Counted from the first letter of the stretch, positions 1-11,890 are shown. The stretch is DNA of 64,000 nucleotides from Hirundichthys speculiger (GCA_018398805.1 JAGFBZ010000006.1:1178001-1242000); one strand, 5' to 3'. The notes: generated by a model not told the origin, from the sequence alone. A program made the numbers and translations.

Positions 1-2265
1 AAAGCTTGGGGTTTGAGAAGGTGCAGAACCAGAATATGACTCTGGCCACTGCACTGGGTCAACATGCTTCCTGCATTTTCTTAATAAAACTCTGCATGAC
101 GGTAGAGTTTAAGTATAAATTGGATTTTGAGATAATTATTATTAATATGAATACAACATATGACACAATACTGTCAAGCCAATGATACATTTGTCCATGG
201 AGTGTCGCACAACTTTCTTTTCCCCTCCCTTACAGTTTTTCTCCACAACATTCTTTCTGGCTGAAAATATGTATTAAGATATTTGAACTGCTTGAATATG
301 GGTATGTCATTGAATTATGAAATCATTTTTCATGCCCACCCCATCCTGTTGAAGAGAACAGGGCATTTCACAATTATTTAATTCAGTTTGGACTAAAGTT
401 GTAAAATCCAGCTGGATTTGAGGCCAAACAGTATAAACACAGTTGTAATACCAAAAAAAGTTGAAAAGTCCACGTGCATCTTTATATCACTGCATTAAAA
501 GCTTAAGTAATAAAATCCCTTTTCTGGAACAGCTGGGAATTTTTCTAAAATACAAATGTAAACGTTAACACTTATGAAGCTGAACTGAGAAGCGGAAAGG
601 AAATAATTTTGTTTTCATTGACTGCATCCACTGTAATTCAAAACTTTTAGCTAATCTGCAGTTTTGACAGACACAATTAAATGATTAAAAGTAAGTTGGG
701 AGTGTCATGGGGGTGAAACGTTTTCAGATTATATAAATAAGACTTTATAAGTATTACAGTTATGGAAGATTCTATAATCAGTAGATTATAAGGTAGGTGA
801 CAGTTACGAATAAAGGACAATCAAGAACATAGAGCTTTAAATGGGATTAAAAGGCATTTGTTGATCATCATTATACTTTCCAACAAAAGATGAATTATGA
901 GAGACCACATGTTGCTGAACTGCATCATCAACATCTAAAGTACATGATTCAGGGAGTATTGGAAAAATATCCATGTGGGAAGACCCAAAATCACTGTCGG
1001 GTGCATGTGACTGCTGAGTCCTGAGGTGGCGCTGCAGGATATCTGAGATCAATGAAGCCACATGGGCTCTGGAGAACAAAAAACAACAGTCCACGGGTGC
1101 AGCCATGAGTTTAACCAAAAACCTGATAACATCAGGGTGGGATGCACATATCTACACAAAGCGACAGACACATGTTTTGCTTCCGTCCATATTTTAGCTT
1201 CTTTTTGAGGGAAAAAAAGACCTTGGATCCTATGTTGTATATGTGTGTATATTTATATAAAAAGGTACCGGTGATGGAGAGATAGATATTAGAATTTTGT
1301 GGTTTCACATAGTGTTTATGTCAGTTCAGTCAATTCAGTTATAATCCAATTTATTACAATCAAGTCCAAGATCATATAATGCCAACTCATAAAAGTACTT
1401 GAGCTTAGGAACCCAAGAGGTTGTATCAGATCTCCTCTGCATAAAAAGAACTGTTTTTGCAGGTATCTCCATCAGGCCTCTGCCACCAAGTTGACTATTG
1501 ATGTGACACAAACTGCTGTCAATAAAGAGAAAAGGAGGAGAGATCGTGGCCTCTGCTTCCACACAACTGGGTTAGTGCTTATTTATTTATGACAAAAGAG
1601 GTGTTTCTTTTTATTCACTTTTCGCACACATATGAGATTAAAATGACCTCTGCTCGTCTGCAGGGATTTTTGTTTTTAACTCCTAAACGTTCCTTTCAAT
1701 TATATACTGTTCTAGTGCTTTTAAGGACTTATTACTCTTCTCAGTTGTATAGATCTTGTTTTTTTTTCTTTTCCTTTTTTTTTTTCTCTGTTTCATATTG
1801 TGGTCATTTAAACACCTAACTCCTGTGGCTTTTGGTAAGTTTTATAAGACTTCTTTTTCTTTTCTTTTTTTTTTTTTGTAATAAACATAAAACAGGCCAG
1901 TGCCTATCAAACACATGTAACACAAGCGGATGCTGCACCAAAATGTATTTTACGCTCCAGTAAGAATCATCATAGGAGAAAACAAGCGCAGTAGTCCACA
2001 TCCAGACCCTTTATTACTCTCCATGAGTAATAAAGGGTCACATGGAGGTAGAGCCTCTCAGACCATTTCTCCAAATATCACCCCATTTCCATCTACCACT
2101 CTAAAGTCAAAATGCGTCTGAGAGCTCGTGTTGTCTTCTGTCCTTATGAGGACCTGTCTGCTCTAACAACAGTTACTGTTCCATGTTGTAAGATTCATTT
2201 ATGGCTAAATTGGAACTGGAGTTAGGTAATCTGTTTGGCAGATTGCAAGGCTGATATATATTTGA
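1..2265. other. No gene recognised; AT-rich non-coding DNA
   Basis: I see no supported exon, RNA gene or named repeat here. The short open frames on both strands have no domain and no neighbours that continue them. Homopolymer T tracts lie near 1759-1789 and 1858-1878. Confidence 0.6.
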
Positions 2266-2280
2266 TCTTTGTCCGTGTCG

Positions 2281-2302
2281 TGTGTGTGTGTGTGTGTGTG
2301 TG
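2281..2302. repeat. (TG)n microsatellite
   Basis: About eleven uninterrupted TG dinucleotides. Confidence 0.95.
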
Positions 2303-2738
2303 ATATATCTGTTATGATGAGACTGTTGTGGTTATATTATAGTTATTATGGAGCAGGCACAGTAATGACAGTATTACCTTCACCTTTTCAAAATAGACTA
2401 GTAAAATGCTTTTGCCCATTACAGCAAATACACCTTTCGCCACTTTCTTTTCATGTTGGCAGGGAACACACAAGAAATAATGCCACCTGGACTGAGTAAA
2501 ACAAACCAAAAAAATACAATAACATCTACCTTAAACAAAGTTTACTTGCTTATTTGCCCTGCCTGGTTCTCTGTGTAGGTAAATCTGTCAATGTATTTAC
2601 AACACTTACATTTATGGATCTAGTTTTACAGTTTAAGTTCAGATTGGAGTTTTTGTTTTTCAGCTGCAAAGTGTTGTTCTACACTTTTTTTTGTCTGCTT
2701 TTATTTATTTATTTTTAATTTTCTTGCCAAATAATTTC

Positions 2739-2812
2739 ATCCATTATCTTCTTCTTTCCTTATCTGGGTTTGAGTCACAGAGGGCATCCAAAGCACCAGA
2801 CCAGCATGCTCT
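2739..2812 (+). repeat. Fragment of the common teleost CATCCATTATCTTC repeat
   Basis: The stretch from CATCCATTATCTTC through the 'TTATCTGGGTTTGAGTC' segment resembles a dispersed repeat found in very many copies in teleost genomes. It is followed at once by the hAT fragment. The family assignment rests on recognition only. Confidence 0.45.
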
Positions 2813-2814
2813 CG

Positions 2815-3316
2815 GTCCGCCTGGGCAGTAGGCGGGCAGTAGGCGGCAGTGGCGTTCTCATTGTCACAGTGTGCACAGGGAGTATTAGCCCTATTGTGTT
2901 GGGTTTTTTGCACAGACATGTGTCCACACAGCACAGAGCAGGAGATAAGAAGTGAACAAACCCTCAAGAGACACCACAGAAAAATATTTAACAGGGATGA
3001 AAAGAGAGGCAGAGAGAGACGGAGATAATGACACAAACGAAAGTCACCAGATAGTTAAGACGAGGAAATATGGCGCAGGGCTTGACTCCACTGTGACTGC
3101 GGTGGGATTGATGCACTTTAAATCTTTACAGACTAAAAAAAACAATGTTTGTAGTTGTTTCCCTTAACATTAATAAGGATGCAGTGTTATGCAGAGGTGT
3201 ACTTCTTTACTTCTTACAATTTTAAAGACATATATAGTCGCGGCGGAGATGAGGTGGGGTGAAATGCTTTCTTCTTCCTAGGGGGGCGCGCAGCAGAAAA
3301 TAATTGAGAAGCACTG
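2815..3316 (+). mobile_element. hAT (Charlie/ZBED5-like) remnant, family A copy 1
   Basis: This segment shares an almost collinear block with 55,729-56,105, which shows that both are copies of one dispersed element. The right end reads, on the reverse strand, CAGTGCTTCTCAATTATTTT, a Charlie-type hAT terminus. The left terminus is missing. The shared block around 2,998-3,070 keeps broken coding that resembles the basic KRKY-like start of ZBED5-type transposases; no intact frame remains. It is a fossil with no visible function. Confidence 0.65.
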
Positions 3317-3914
3317 CCATAGTGGAAACTCATTTCAGCCGCTTGTATTCACAGTCTTGTTCTTTCAGTCACTGCCAGAAGTAAGAGTATTAACACTGAC
3401 AGACCAGGAAACAGAACCAACTGTCTTCTCACCACAACAGACCAGTACAGAATCTGATGTGGTCAGATCCCATCAGATCACGTTCCCTGACCCAAAGGTG
3501 CCAGATGTCAAGATGTCAGAAAATACAACTATACAAATACAATTAACAAGATATGTTATTGCTCTGTGGGTGTGGGGAAAATAAGTAAGAAGGAGATTGT
3601 GGTGCTGTTTGAGTCATGGGGCAGAATGAGTCCAAGAGTCCTGTGGTGCTGTTTTTGTGTTTTTATATTTCATTTAATTGTATTTTATTCCTTTTTTTAA
3701 ATTTCTTTTTAAAGTTTGTTTGTGTTTTTAATTTACTTTTTAATGCTTAATGTTTTATATAATGCGTCTAATCTTTTATGTAAAACACCTTGAATTGTCC
3801 TGTACATGAAATGTGTTTTACAAATAAACTTGCCTTGTCTATTAATTACATAGCAACACAACACTAAGTACTGTTGTCCAGTTTTTTTGTTTGTTTTTTG
3901 TTACCGTCATATTT
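3317..3914 (+). other. Mostly unassigned; LINE-like 3' tail at 3779-3840
   Basis: Most of this gap holds nothing I recognise. At 3779-3840 a TGTAAAACACCTTGAATTG-like segment ends in a CAAATAAA motif, resembling the 3' tails of L2/CR1-type LINEs in fish. No coding sequence is attached to it. Confidence 0.35.
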
Positions 3915-4776
3915 GGGCCCTGATCGTAAACTTCCCCTTACCCGTTTCCTCTAGCCGCTACCCTCAAATTGCGGGTATAGGAACCTCCACTAACCGCTAA
4001 TGTAATCTTCCGCTCGCTAAAGCCACTACCCTTTATGCCGATTCCTTTACTCACTTTGTAGGTGTGGCAATGGGCGTGTCTTTTGCTCTTTCAGCAAACT
4101 CGGTGTCTTGCGATCGCGGGTTTAGGGTTGGTGTCATTCAGCAGCAATCCTAAACCTGCATGTCGGTTCGTACAAGAGCGCCTCCAAATGGCATCAATGC
4201 GCGTCCACCTGGTCACATGTGGACGTGCACAAACGGCTCTACCTCTCGAATTAACTCTTTTATAAATAGTGTGCTTTGGCCTTAGTTGAACCCCTGAGAA
4301 AATAGCAGAGATTATCTTAAATGGCTTGCTCACCAGTTAAACAATAGATGTCCAGAGCGTGTTTACTGGGAGTGCACCAGCTATCTGGGACTTTCAGGGA
4401 GCTGATAGGAATTGTCTGTGTAAAAATATTTTTTTATGTATATATCAGTGCAGAGGAGGAAAAAGGAAGAGGAGGAAGCTCTATAGCAGAGTCCCAAACG
4501 AGCTGCGAACGAGAGCTGCTCTGATCTGGATGAAAAGACGCTCCATAGCAGTTTGCAGGTAGCGCAACCTGCTCCTAAAGGCAATGGCTACTGACGCACT
4601 GATTGGTTTAACAGGTGGAACGACCTAACCACTCCTAGGCATAATGTAGCAGGTAGCGCAGGTGGAATAGCGGGTTTAGCAAAGTGAAAGATTGCGTTCT
4701 TTGCGGGGGAACGCCCCTCCCACTACCTGCTATCCCTTAATAGCGGCCTTAGCTGACTGGTCGAAAGATTGGGCCT
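3915..4776 (+). mobile_element. GGGCCC-ended MITE (PIF/Harbinger-like), copy 1
   Basis: An 862-bp element with imperfect terminal inverted repeats: GGGCCCTGATCGTAAAC at the left, and AGGCCCAATCTTTCGACC when the right end is read on the reverse strand. Further copies lie at 7,388-8,061 and 45,538-46,125, both in the opposite orientation. The internal segment near 4,050-4,085 (GGTGTGGCAATGGGCGTGTC) recalls fish Harbinger MITEs. There is no transposase coding, so it would depend on an enzyme supplied elsewhere. The superfamily is inferred from the GGGCCC ends; I could not fix a 3-bp target duplication. Confidence 0.6.
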
Positions 4777-5754
4777 ATGGTGTTCAAACAGAAAGTCGTA
4801 GGAAAGTGTTTGTGATAGAAAAAAAAAAGAATATCTTTTTTCAACCAGTTCTAAAACCAAAAGCCTAAACTTTTACTCCTATTTTTGGTCAGGAATGCTT
4901 CTTTTAGTTGACAACACCAACAAAAAAATTATCCAATAAGAGGAGAATACATTAGACGCGGTCAGCACGTCCTCAGTCTTAGAGGTCAAGATGATAAGGG
5001 AGGGGTTTTTTTTTGCGTAGCTGGGAGCACCAAGGAACGGTCGAGCACATGCTTATTACAGCTTTGCACTTATGTACACAAGTGCTTGTGCATTTGTGCG
5101 TGACCTGGAGGCGAGTGCCTACTTCTCTGCTCTTGAAGACTATTTTGTGCTCTCACACTCCAGAAGAGTTCTTGCACAAATATAGTTTTCCAGTTGCAAG
5201 TATATGCATTTGCATTTTATGTTTTATTTTTTATTTCTTTACATTAAACTTAGATTTAACATCTTTTCTTCCCATTCATGCAAGCTTTCTTTCACCACGG
5301 AAGTCCATGTATTCGACCCACCCATTTTGGCCTCCCTCTCTCCAACACTTTTCCACTTTTTCATGCCCATACAGTATTTCACAACAATTTAGAGCTTCTC
5401 TCCATTGACATGTGTTTTGACTGCCCCTGGAGGCTCTGCTCTGCTACACAAGTTGATTTACAGCTCTTATCAAATACATATTGCCAAGCGAGTGAGACGT
5501 GCAACCTTTCATTTGCAAGCCACCGCCCTGCAAATTCGACACGCTACATTAACAAGAAAAATGACTTCTCCTATGCTTGCCAAGTCCCTCGGTATGTATG
5601 TGTGCGCGCGTGTGAGAGAGAGAGAGAGTGACTGAGAAAGGATTAAAAAGCGCTACGGTGCGCTAAGAGAGAAATACAGTCCAGTAAGTTTGTGAGTTTT
5701 AAGCTTTACTACAAATCAAAGGCGAGTATGTACATCCATGTGAAAATTACACCA
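4777..5754. other. No recognised feature; short GA tract at 5618-5629
   Basis: The open frame at 5013-5408 has no recognisable domain, and overlapping frames on the same strand look equally open. A GTGCGCGCGTGTGAGAGAGA stretch precedes a short (GA)n run. Confidence 0.5.
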
Positions 5755-6095
5755 CACGTTCTTTCAGTCTGAAGGTTTTATGTATCAGGACGTAAAATTA
5801 ATCTGATCCCCACCGGGTCTTCAATGCAAATCCAACATCAGAGGAAGAACAGGATGTGACATATTGCGCCATATTCTTATTTATTTAACTAAAACTAAGC
5901 CATAATGTAGGACCACTGGGTTCAAAACGACATAAACCTCTAGATATAAAATCTTGTAGAAACACCTTTAGTAGCAATAGGTCAATGTTTTCAGCCTCTA
6001 CGTCATCGTGAGGAGGTGTGGTCCCCTCTTCTTTCCAACGATGCTTCAGTTCATTTAGGTTTATACACAAGTCTCTTAAGGTTCATCCTGAACAG
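5755..6095 (-). pseudogene. Tc1-like element remnant with transposase C-terminus
   Basis: The segment matches the end of a common fish Tc1-like element read in reverse. On the minus strand the frame ending near 5,950 keeps a degenerate transposase C-terminus (LNELKHRWKEEG, then PPHDD). The plus-strand segments 'TGTAGAAACACCTTTAGTAG' and 'ACCACTGGGTTCAAAACGAC' belong to the untranslated end of the same family. No catalytic motif survives here. A piece of what looks like the same family lies at 52,110-52,370. Confidence 0.55.
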
Positions 6096-6659
6096 CTACG
6101 GAAATCTTGCCAAGTCATGTAAAGTATGGCAGTCAAGAATAAACCTTCAGGGGCTCTTGAAACAGGTTGGTGGGTGTGTCCCTGTACTTTGCTGGCGTGC
6201 TGTGTTTGGGACTGATGACCATTGGAAAGTAATTGTTCACATCATTTGGAATTTAACTGCAGGTCCTCTGTAAGTCAGGTGGCACCGGCTCAGACGGGAG
6301 AGAGGTTTGTCGAATAAATCACACAGTTGGCAGTTAGGCTTCACCATTCCTACAAAATCAAAGCCCTGCATGTCGGCTCTGCATCCACTGATGTCTGGAC
6401 AAGTATGTGAAAGACATACTCCAGCAAAAAGTCATTTGTTACCTTTAAAAAAAAAGTGTGATAAAAGTACAGGCCATTCAAAATGCAATAATGTTGCAGG
6501 CTGGTCATTTCCCTTTAACAATATGCTTTTATCCTCCGAACTATATGCTCTGAAAACCACAGAGACACCTAGAGAAGCTCCTGACTTTCATCTCGATGAG
6601 TTCATAAATTGTTACATGCAGGAAGGTGAGTCGTTGGATAATTGCATGAACTGGTGAAG
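6096..6659. other. No recognised feature
   Basis: The 116-codon open frame at 6307-6657 has no domain or repeat that I recognise and no codon-like composition. The segment next to the Tc1 remnant may be its decayed continuation. Confidence 0.45.
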
Positions 6660-6785
6660 CTATCCATCCATTTTCTGATACCCACTTTATCCTACTCAGG
6701 GTCACCCAGATCTGCTGGAGCCTATTCCAGCTATCACAGAGTGAGAGGCAGGGGGCACCCTGGACAGGTGGATGAGCATGTACAA
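6660..6785 (+). repeat. Teleost GGATGGATGGA-type dispersed repeat, partial
   Basis: The stretch CTATCCATCCATTTTCTGAT followed by 'GGAGCCTATTCCAGCTATCA' and 'CACCCTGGACAGGTGG' is the reverse-oriented tail of a very common teleost repeat. Other copies or pieces in the window lie at 22,050-22,425, 33,938-34,050, 39,128-39,280 and 51,668-52,010. Confidence 0.7.
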
Positions 6786-7387
6786 GCTTTTCTAATAAAA
6801 TTCCTCAGGAAACAAACAACAAATCTCTGGTTTCTGTCTTGAACATGAGACAAATATCACTTTACTTTCACCCCTGTGAGGATGCAAGCCTCACACTTTG
6901 TTGCTATCTTGCTATCCCATACAACCTTTGTTATTGTCAACTACAATTATCAGTTGTTAGAAAAGAAGCCTTAAGTTTACAAAAATGCTTTGGAACATGG
7001 CTATGTATTGCAGTATACCAATATGACTGAACCAACTGGTTGTTACACAGACTGGGATGCTTTAAAGCTGGTGACAAAAGGTCAGTTGACCAATTACAGA
7101 AACGGACCGCACCAGCTTTGTTAGATGGAACCATGAATCACAGTGAATCACAGTGTAGATGTGCTTCAGGTAATTTTCAGTTTAAGTCATAAATGTTGTC
7201 ATAGTTTCAGTCCATGCTTTGTGGTTGGGTTAGGTATACCGGGGACTAATACATTGTAAGTCACTGGGATGTCCTCCAGCCCTGCAGTTCTATGTACATT
7301 GACGGCAATGTTTCACTCTTTGAAATCTCTTTGTAATATTCTGGAACAGTCATTTTGAATTATCTGAATTCTTTAATATGCATGTCC
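6786..7387. other. No recognised feature
   Basis: No repeat, RNA or exon is evident. Short open frames occur on both strands. Confidence 0.5.
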
Positions 7388-8061
7388 GCTACATTATGCA
7401 TAGGAGTGGTTAGGGTGTTACACCTGTTAAACCAATCAGTGCGTCAGTAGCCATTTCCTTTAAGAGCAGGTTGCGCTACCCGCAAGCTGCTACCCGCAAA
7501 CCTCTATGGAGCGTCTTTTCATCCAGATCAGAGCAGCTCTCATGCACAGCTCGTCTGGGACTCTGCTGTAGAGCTTCTTCCTCTTCCTCCCTTCCTCCTC
7601 CTCTGCACTGATATATACATAAAAATATTCTTACACAGTAATTCCTATCGGCTACCTGAAAGTCCCAGATAGTTGGTGCACTCCCAGTAAACACGCTCTG
7701 GTCGTCTATGGTTTAACTGGTGAGCAAGCCGTTTATGACAATCTTTTCTCAACGGTTCAACTGAGGCCAAATCACACTTTTAAGAGTTAATTTGAGAGGT
7801 AGACCCATTTGTGCACGTCCACATGTGACCAGGTGGACGCACATTGATGCCATTTGGAAGCGCTCTTGTACGTGCCACAACCCGTGATCGCAAGATACAG
7901 AGTTTGCGCAGAGGGCAAAAGGCACGCCCATTGCCACACCTACAATGTGAGTAAGGGAGTTGGCATAACGGGTAGCGGCTTTAGGGAGTGGAAGATTGCA
8001 TTAGCGGTTAGCGGAGGTGCCAAAGTGGGTAGCGGCTAGCAGGAAGAGTACGATCGGGGCC
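7388..8061 (-). mobile_element. GGGCCC-ended MITE, copy 2 (inverted)
   Basis: Reverse-oriented relative of the element at 3,915-4,776. The end at 8,061 reads on the minus strand GGCCCCGATCGTACTC. The distal ~130 bp, including the second terminal repeat, is missing: homology begins at GCTACATTATGCATAGG. Copies 1 and 2 therefore form a ~650-bp imperfect inverted repeat separated by about 2.6 kb. Confidence 0.6.
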
Positions 8062-9479
8062 TACATCTCAAAATGAATAATCCAAGTGGGTTGCATGCAC
8101 ATTTTTCAGCCTGTGGATACAATTCTGACCTTGCGTTCATCACAGAAAGCCCAAATTAAACTGTGGTAAAGTACAATTGTGCCATGGCAACTGTCTTGCT
8201 TCAATACTGTCAAACATTGTCTTATATTTAAACCCAAAACTAAACTTGGCTGGCATAATGTGTGGAGCGTGAGATACCATGCGACTTTTCTGAGGAGTTG
8301 ATATTCTTCTACAGTGACGCATACACACATACATGTCATTAGATACAACTGCAGGATAAAATGTACCAACATACAAAACTCTTTATCCAAATCAGTAAGG
8401 TGGATCTGGCTCATTTAGTGTACTTCCAAAAATCAGATGAAGGAGCTGTAAAAGACCAAGGCAAACTCCTGAACCTTAACGTTTCATGCACACATGCTCA
8501 AAACGCAACTAAGGTCTCCTGCTGTTTTTCAGGAGCTGAATAGAGCCACAAAGTTGTGTCTATTATAAAACCAAAATAATATCTCCTTCTCTCCCCATCC
8601 CAGACACACAGGTATGCAAGCACACACACACAAACACACCTCAGTTTCAGCCAGATCAGCCAACTCCACTGCACCATCTGTCCCACCTCCCCTATTAAGA
8701 GTCCAACAAAGTCTGCCTTGATTTATGACTGCAAACCTGCAAGTCAGTATGTGTTTATTCAGGCCTTTACTAATAAGTTGTGTGAACAGACTGTGTATGT
8801 GCACAATTAAATAGATCTGAGCCATGTGAGCATACGCATGTGTAGGTATGTGATGTATGACATGTTCAGTCAGATTTAGAGCCTTAAATGGCTCCTGATC
8901 CATTCACTCTTCCGTGAAAGTGAAGATAAAAAAAAGACAAAAAAAAAGTAAGCAAATAATACAACGTGAAAACGTATTGGATAGAATAATGAGTAAAAGA
9001 GAAAAGATATTTTACTTAAGGTATAAAGTAGTTGTAAAACACAAAGGGCTAAACACAAATCTGTAACACTGATTCAAAATTATTATTATTATTCCAAATA
9101 AATGTATTACTGTTCAACCCATTTAATTCAAAATCAGAATGCAAACAAGGCCACTTAATACAGCCATTGCTATAAATCAAATTAATACACAATTACACTT
9201 GCGTGATAACTAGTACAGTCATTTGTACACAACATTCTACATTCCACCACACACCCCATGCTCTGACGTCACTCCTCACTTCCAAACCATTTTGTACAAA
9301 GATAGGTCTAGGTCTATCCCACACCAGAACTATGTTAAACATGAGACAGTCGCAGCATTGTATAAATATAATTAATAAAGTGACGTTAACATCACAAGCC
9401 TCACCCTATACCTAACAAAATAAATATCCAGGGCCATATATATTTGTAGACAACAAGGCAGGCTTATAGGTGGCTAGCG
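8062..9479. other. No recognised feature; CA-rich patch near 8616-8640
   Basis: There is a broken (CA)n stretch. The minus-strand open frame at 8529-8903 is low-complexity around it and is not credible as a gene. Confidence 0.5.
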
Positions 9480-9524
9480 AGCTCTGGTCCATAGTGGAGA
9501 AGTCATCGACACTGGACCAGAGCT
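9480..9524. repeat. Short hairpin (12-bp perfect stem)
   Basis: AGCTCTGGTCCA at 9480-9491 is exactly complementary to TGGACCAGAGCT at 9513-9524, around a 21-nt spacer. It could be the collapsed ends of a foldback element or simply a stem-loop. Confidence 0.6.
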
Positions 9525-10000
9525 AATGCTAACAGTAAACTCATCACCCTCCCTGCTGCTAAATCATATTATTGCTTTTACTAAACAGTGGTTAAATCAA
9601 TCATCTAATAAAGAAAGTAAACTTACCATGGAGTAAATGTAGGTGTGTTTTGTAACTTTCCCCACGTTCATTTGCTTGTGTAGACGGACACAACTGAACC
9701 TACAGCTGCATTTTTCCAGCGTTTGTTTTGGCTTGGGAAAGAGAATAAAAACGACCTCTCCAAATGTTCTGGACACCTCGAGTCACTGTTGCAGGTCCCC
9801 AGCAGCAATATTTCACCATGGCGTTATTATAGTATTATAGTAGTAACACTGATGATACACTATGGAAAAATAGCAAATTAACACAGTCCTTAACGCAGGA
9901 GCAGCAAGTTTGTCCGACGTAGCAACAGTAACTAGGAAGGGGGCGGTGCATACCGAAAGGTTAATTGTCATGGCCCAGGTCAGTGCATGTTTTACATGTG
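9525..10000. other. No recognised feature
   Basis: Nothing identifiable before the large hairpin. Confidence 0.5.
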
Positions 10001-10140
10001 CATGTTTTACATGTTCACAGAGAAGATGGCATCCACTAACATGAAACATGTGCAATACCCATGATCCACTTATGATTATGGGTATTGCACAATGTTTCAT
10101 GTTAGTGGAGGCCATCTTCTCTGTGAACATGTGAAACATG
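10001..10140. repeat. Long near-perfect inverted repeat (hairpin)
   Basis: The arm 10,001-10,062 and the arm 10,078-10,140 are reverse complements over about 62 nt, with only a few mismatches and a one-base insertion. They are separated by a 15-nt loop. The left arm is preceded by a partial direct copy of its first 15 bases. The block abuts the 3' end of the minus-strand LINE. It has no hAT or Tc1 terminal signature, so its origin is open. Confidence 0.85.
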
Positions 10141-10141
10141 T

Positions 10142-10960
10142 TTGTGAGGTAAATGGCCTCAGGAAAGAAGCTTTTCCTATGTCTGGCTGTTTTGGTGCTC
10201 AGTGCTCTGTAGCGCAGACCAGATGGCAGTTCGAAGAGGAAGTGGGCTGGGTGTGAGGGTTCCAGAAAGATTTTGCTTGTCCTTTTGCGCACTCTGGATG
10301 AGTACAGTTCTTGGAGGGTGGGGAAGGTTGTACCAATGACTGACTCAGTTGTCCAGACTATCCTCTGTGGTCTACTAATGTCAGTTTTGGTAGATGAACT
10401 GAACCAGACCGTAACTGAAGTGCAGAGGAAAGAATCAGTCATGGCTTAGTAAAAGTGTTCCAGCAGCTCCTTCGGCAGGTGGAAACTCCTCAGCTGAAGG
10501 AGAAATTACATCCTCTGCTTTTTGACAATGGGGACAATGTGATGCGTTGAAGGCCGAACTGAAGTCCACAAACAGGATCCTCATATAAGACCTCGTTTGG
10601 TCCACAGCAAACAGGTCTGTGCAGTCCCATGTTTCCTGTATCATCCACAGACCTGTTTGCTCTGTAAGCAGGCTGCAGGGAGTCTGATAAGGGTCCAGCG
10701 ATATCCTTCAGATAAGCAAAAACCAGTCTCTCAAATGACTTCATGACCACAGATGTTAGCCACAGGTCTACAGTCATGGGTTGTTTTGGGCAGGAATGAT
10801 GCTACTTCACACAGCTTCAGGAATCTGGGGGCTATTTGGTCAGCACAGGTCCTTAGACAGGCTGGTAACGCCATCTGGGCCTGGGGCCTTTCTTCTTTTG
10901 TTCTTACTGAAGATATATATGTTATTAATCCCGAGGGAAATTCAAAGACCACGTCGTCTT
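10142..10960 (-). pseudogene. LINE reverse transcriptase remnant (L2/CR1-like)
   Basis: Read on the minus strand, several frames join into a decayed non-LTR retrotransposon ORF2. The 3' frame (10,142-10,442) keeps the usual C-terminal block with ELYSSRVRKRTSKI, then PSHPAHFLFELPSGLRYRAL. Frames at 10,435-10,777 keep the palm motif A region (ILFVDFSSAFNA) and the preceding FERLVFAYLKD...AYRANRSVDD region. The frame at 10,731-10,952 keeps the pre-palm block (CADQIAPRFLKLCE). The YXDD motif C segment is deleted, and frameshifts separate every block. It cannot make an active enzyme. A short TTATTAATCCCGAGGGAAAT repeat piece sits at 10,920-10,943. Confidence 0.85.
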
Positions 10961-10968
10961 TGCTGTTA

Positions 10969-11448
10969 CAGTGATCCCTTACTTTTCGCAGTTAATGGGG
11001 ACCGGCGCTCCCCCGCGAAAATCAAAATCTGCGAAGGCCCCCGAGCCTAAATAATGTGTTTAAAATATGTTTAAAAACCACAAAAAAGTAATGAGGCACT
11101 GCAGTGAAACAAGACAAAGGCTCAACTGTGGTTTTTCTGTTACAACATTTCTTCGTTGTGAGAGAACGCGCACAACATCCTGTGATGTTTGGATGATGCA
11201 TCTCTGCCAATCAGCGCACAGATTTTAGAGTTCTGGACTGTCTGCGTTTCTCGTGTTGCTTACAGGAGGCTGTGAATCATTGTTTGAAGTTTTGCTGGCA
11301 GCTGGTGGCCTCTCGTCTGCTGTGGGGTGGATTTTTGCGGAATTTCCATGATTTTTTTCTTGATATTTTATTATATTATATATTTCTGAAAAATCTGCGA
11401 ATAACTAAAACCGCAAAACTTAAAGCGTGAATTGGCAAGGGATCACTG
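10969..11448. mobile_element. CAGTGATCCC-ended MITE (pogo/Tigger-like), copy 1
   Basis: A 480-bp element with terminal inverted repeats CAGTGATCCCTTACTTTTCG and, on the reverse strand, CAGTGATCCCTTGCCAATTC. The left flank is TA; the right flank is TG, probably a decayed TA. A 636-bp relative lies inverted at 49,041-49,676 with TA on both sides. It is inserted in the LINE between the endonuclease and reverse-transcriptase remnants. There is no coding sequence. TA duplication and CAGT ends point to the Tc1/mariner-pogo superfamily. Confidence 0.75.
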
Positions 11449-11890
11449 TGCATCTGTGCACCACCTTTCATTGATGTAGAAGCACATCCCACCACCATGT
11501 GATTTCCCAGGTAGATTTTGCGTCATGATCTGCTCTGAACAACTTGTAGCCCCGCAGATTTAACGTGCTGTCCAATGTGGTGTCATTCAGCCAGGTTTCC
11601 ATGAAACACAGAGCAGCAGAGTTTGAAAAATCCTTATTTGTCCGAGACAGCAGAAGTAGTTTGTTCATTTTGTTGGGTAGGTAGCGGAGATTCGCCAGAT
11701 GTATGCTAGGCAGTGCTGTTCTTAAGCCGCGTTGTCTAAGCTTAACAAGCGCCAGCTCGTTTTCCCGTCTGGGTGTCCTGAAGCATTTGGTCAGTGCCAC
11801 TTCTCTGCCAACTACAATGTTCATTAAAATGTCAGAGTAGTTGAAAACTGGTCGGAGGTTATGTGGCGTTCTGACGAATGTTCAGCTGTT
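11449..11890 (-). pseudogene. LINE apurinic-type endonuclease remnant
   Basis: The minus-strand frame 11,468-11,824 keeps the N-terminal endonuclease region of the same LINE: SIHLANLRYLPNKM, then the ETWL block (CFMETWLND) and the RADHDA segment. The plus-strand flank at 11,465-11,495 encodes, in reverse, the CFYIN-like motif up to the MITE insertion. With 10,142-10,960 this makes one LINE lying 5' to 3' on the minus strand, with much of the middle lost. Confidence 0.8.

Noticed and set aside
5013..5408. 131-codon plus-strand open frame as a gene
   Set aside because: No domain, low-complexity F/L/S-rich translation, and two overlapping frames equally open.
10001..10140. microRNA precursor
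   Set aside because: The stem is too long and too perfect for a typical animal microRNA; a hairpin of repeat origin is more likely.
9813..10442. 209-codon minus-strand frame as a host gene
   Set aside because: Only the part up to about 10,142 matches a LINE C-terminus; the rest runs through the hairpin and flanking DNA by chance.
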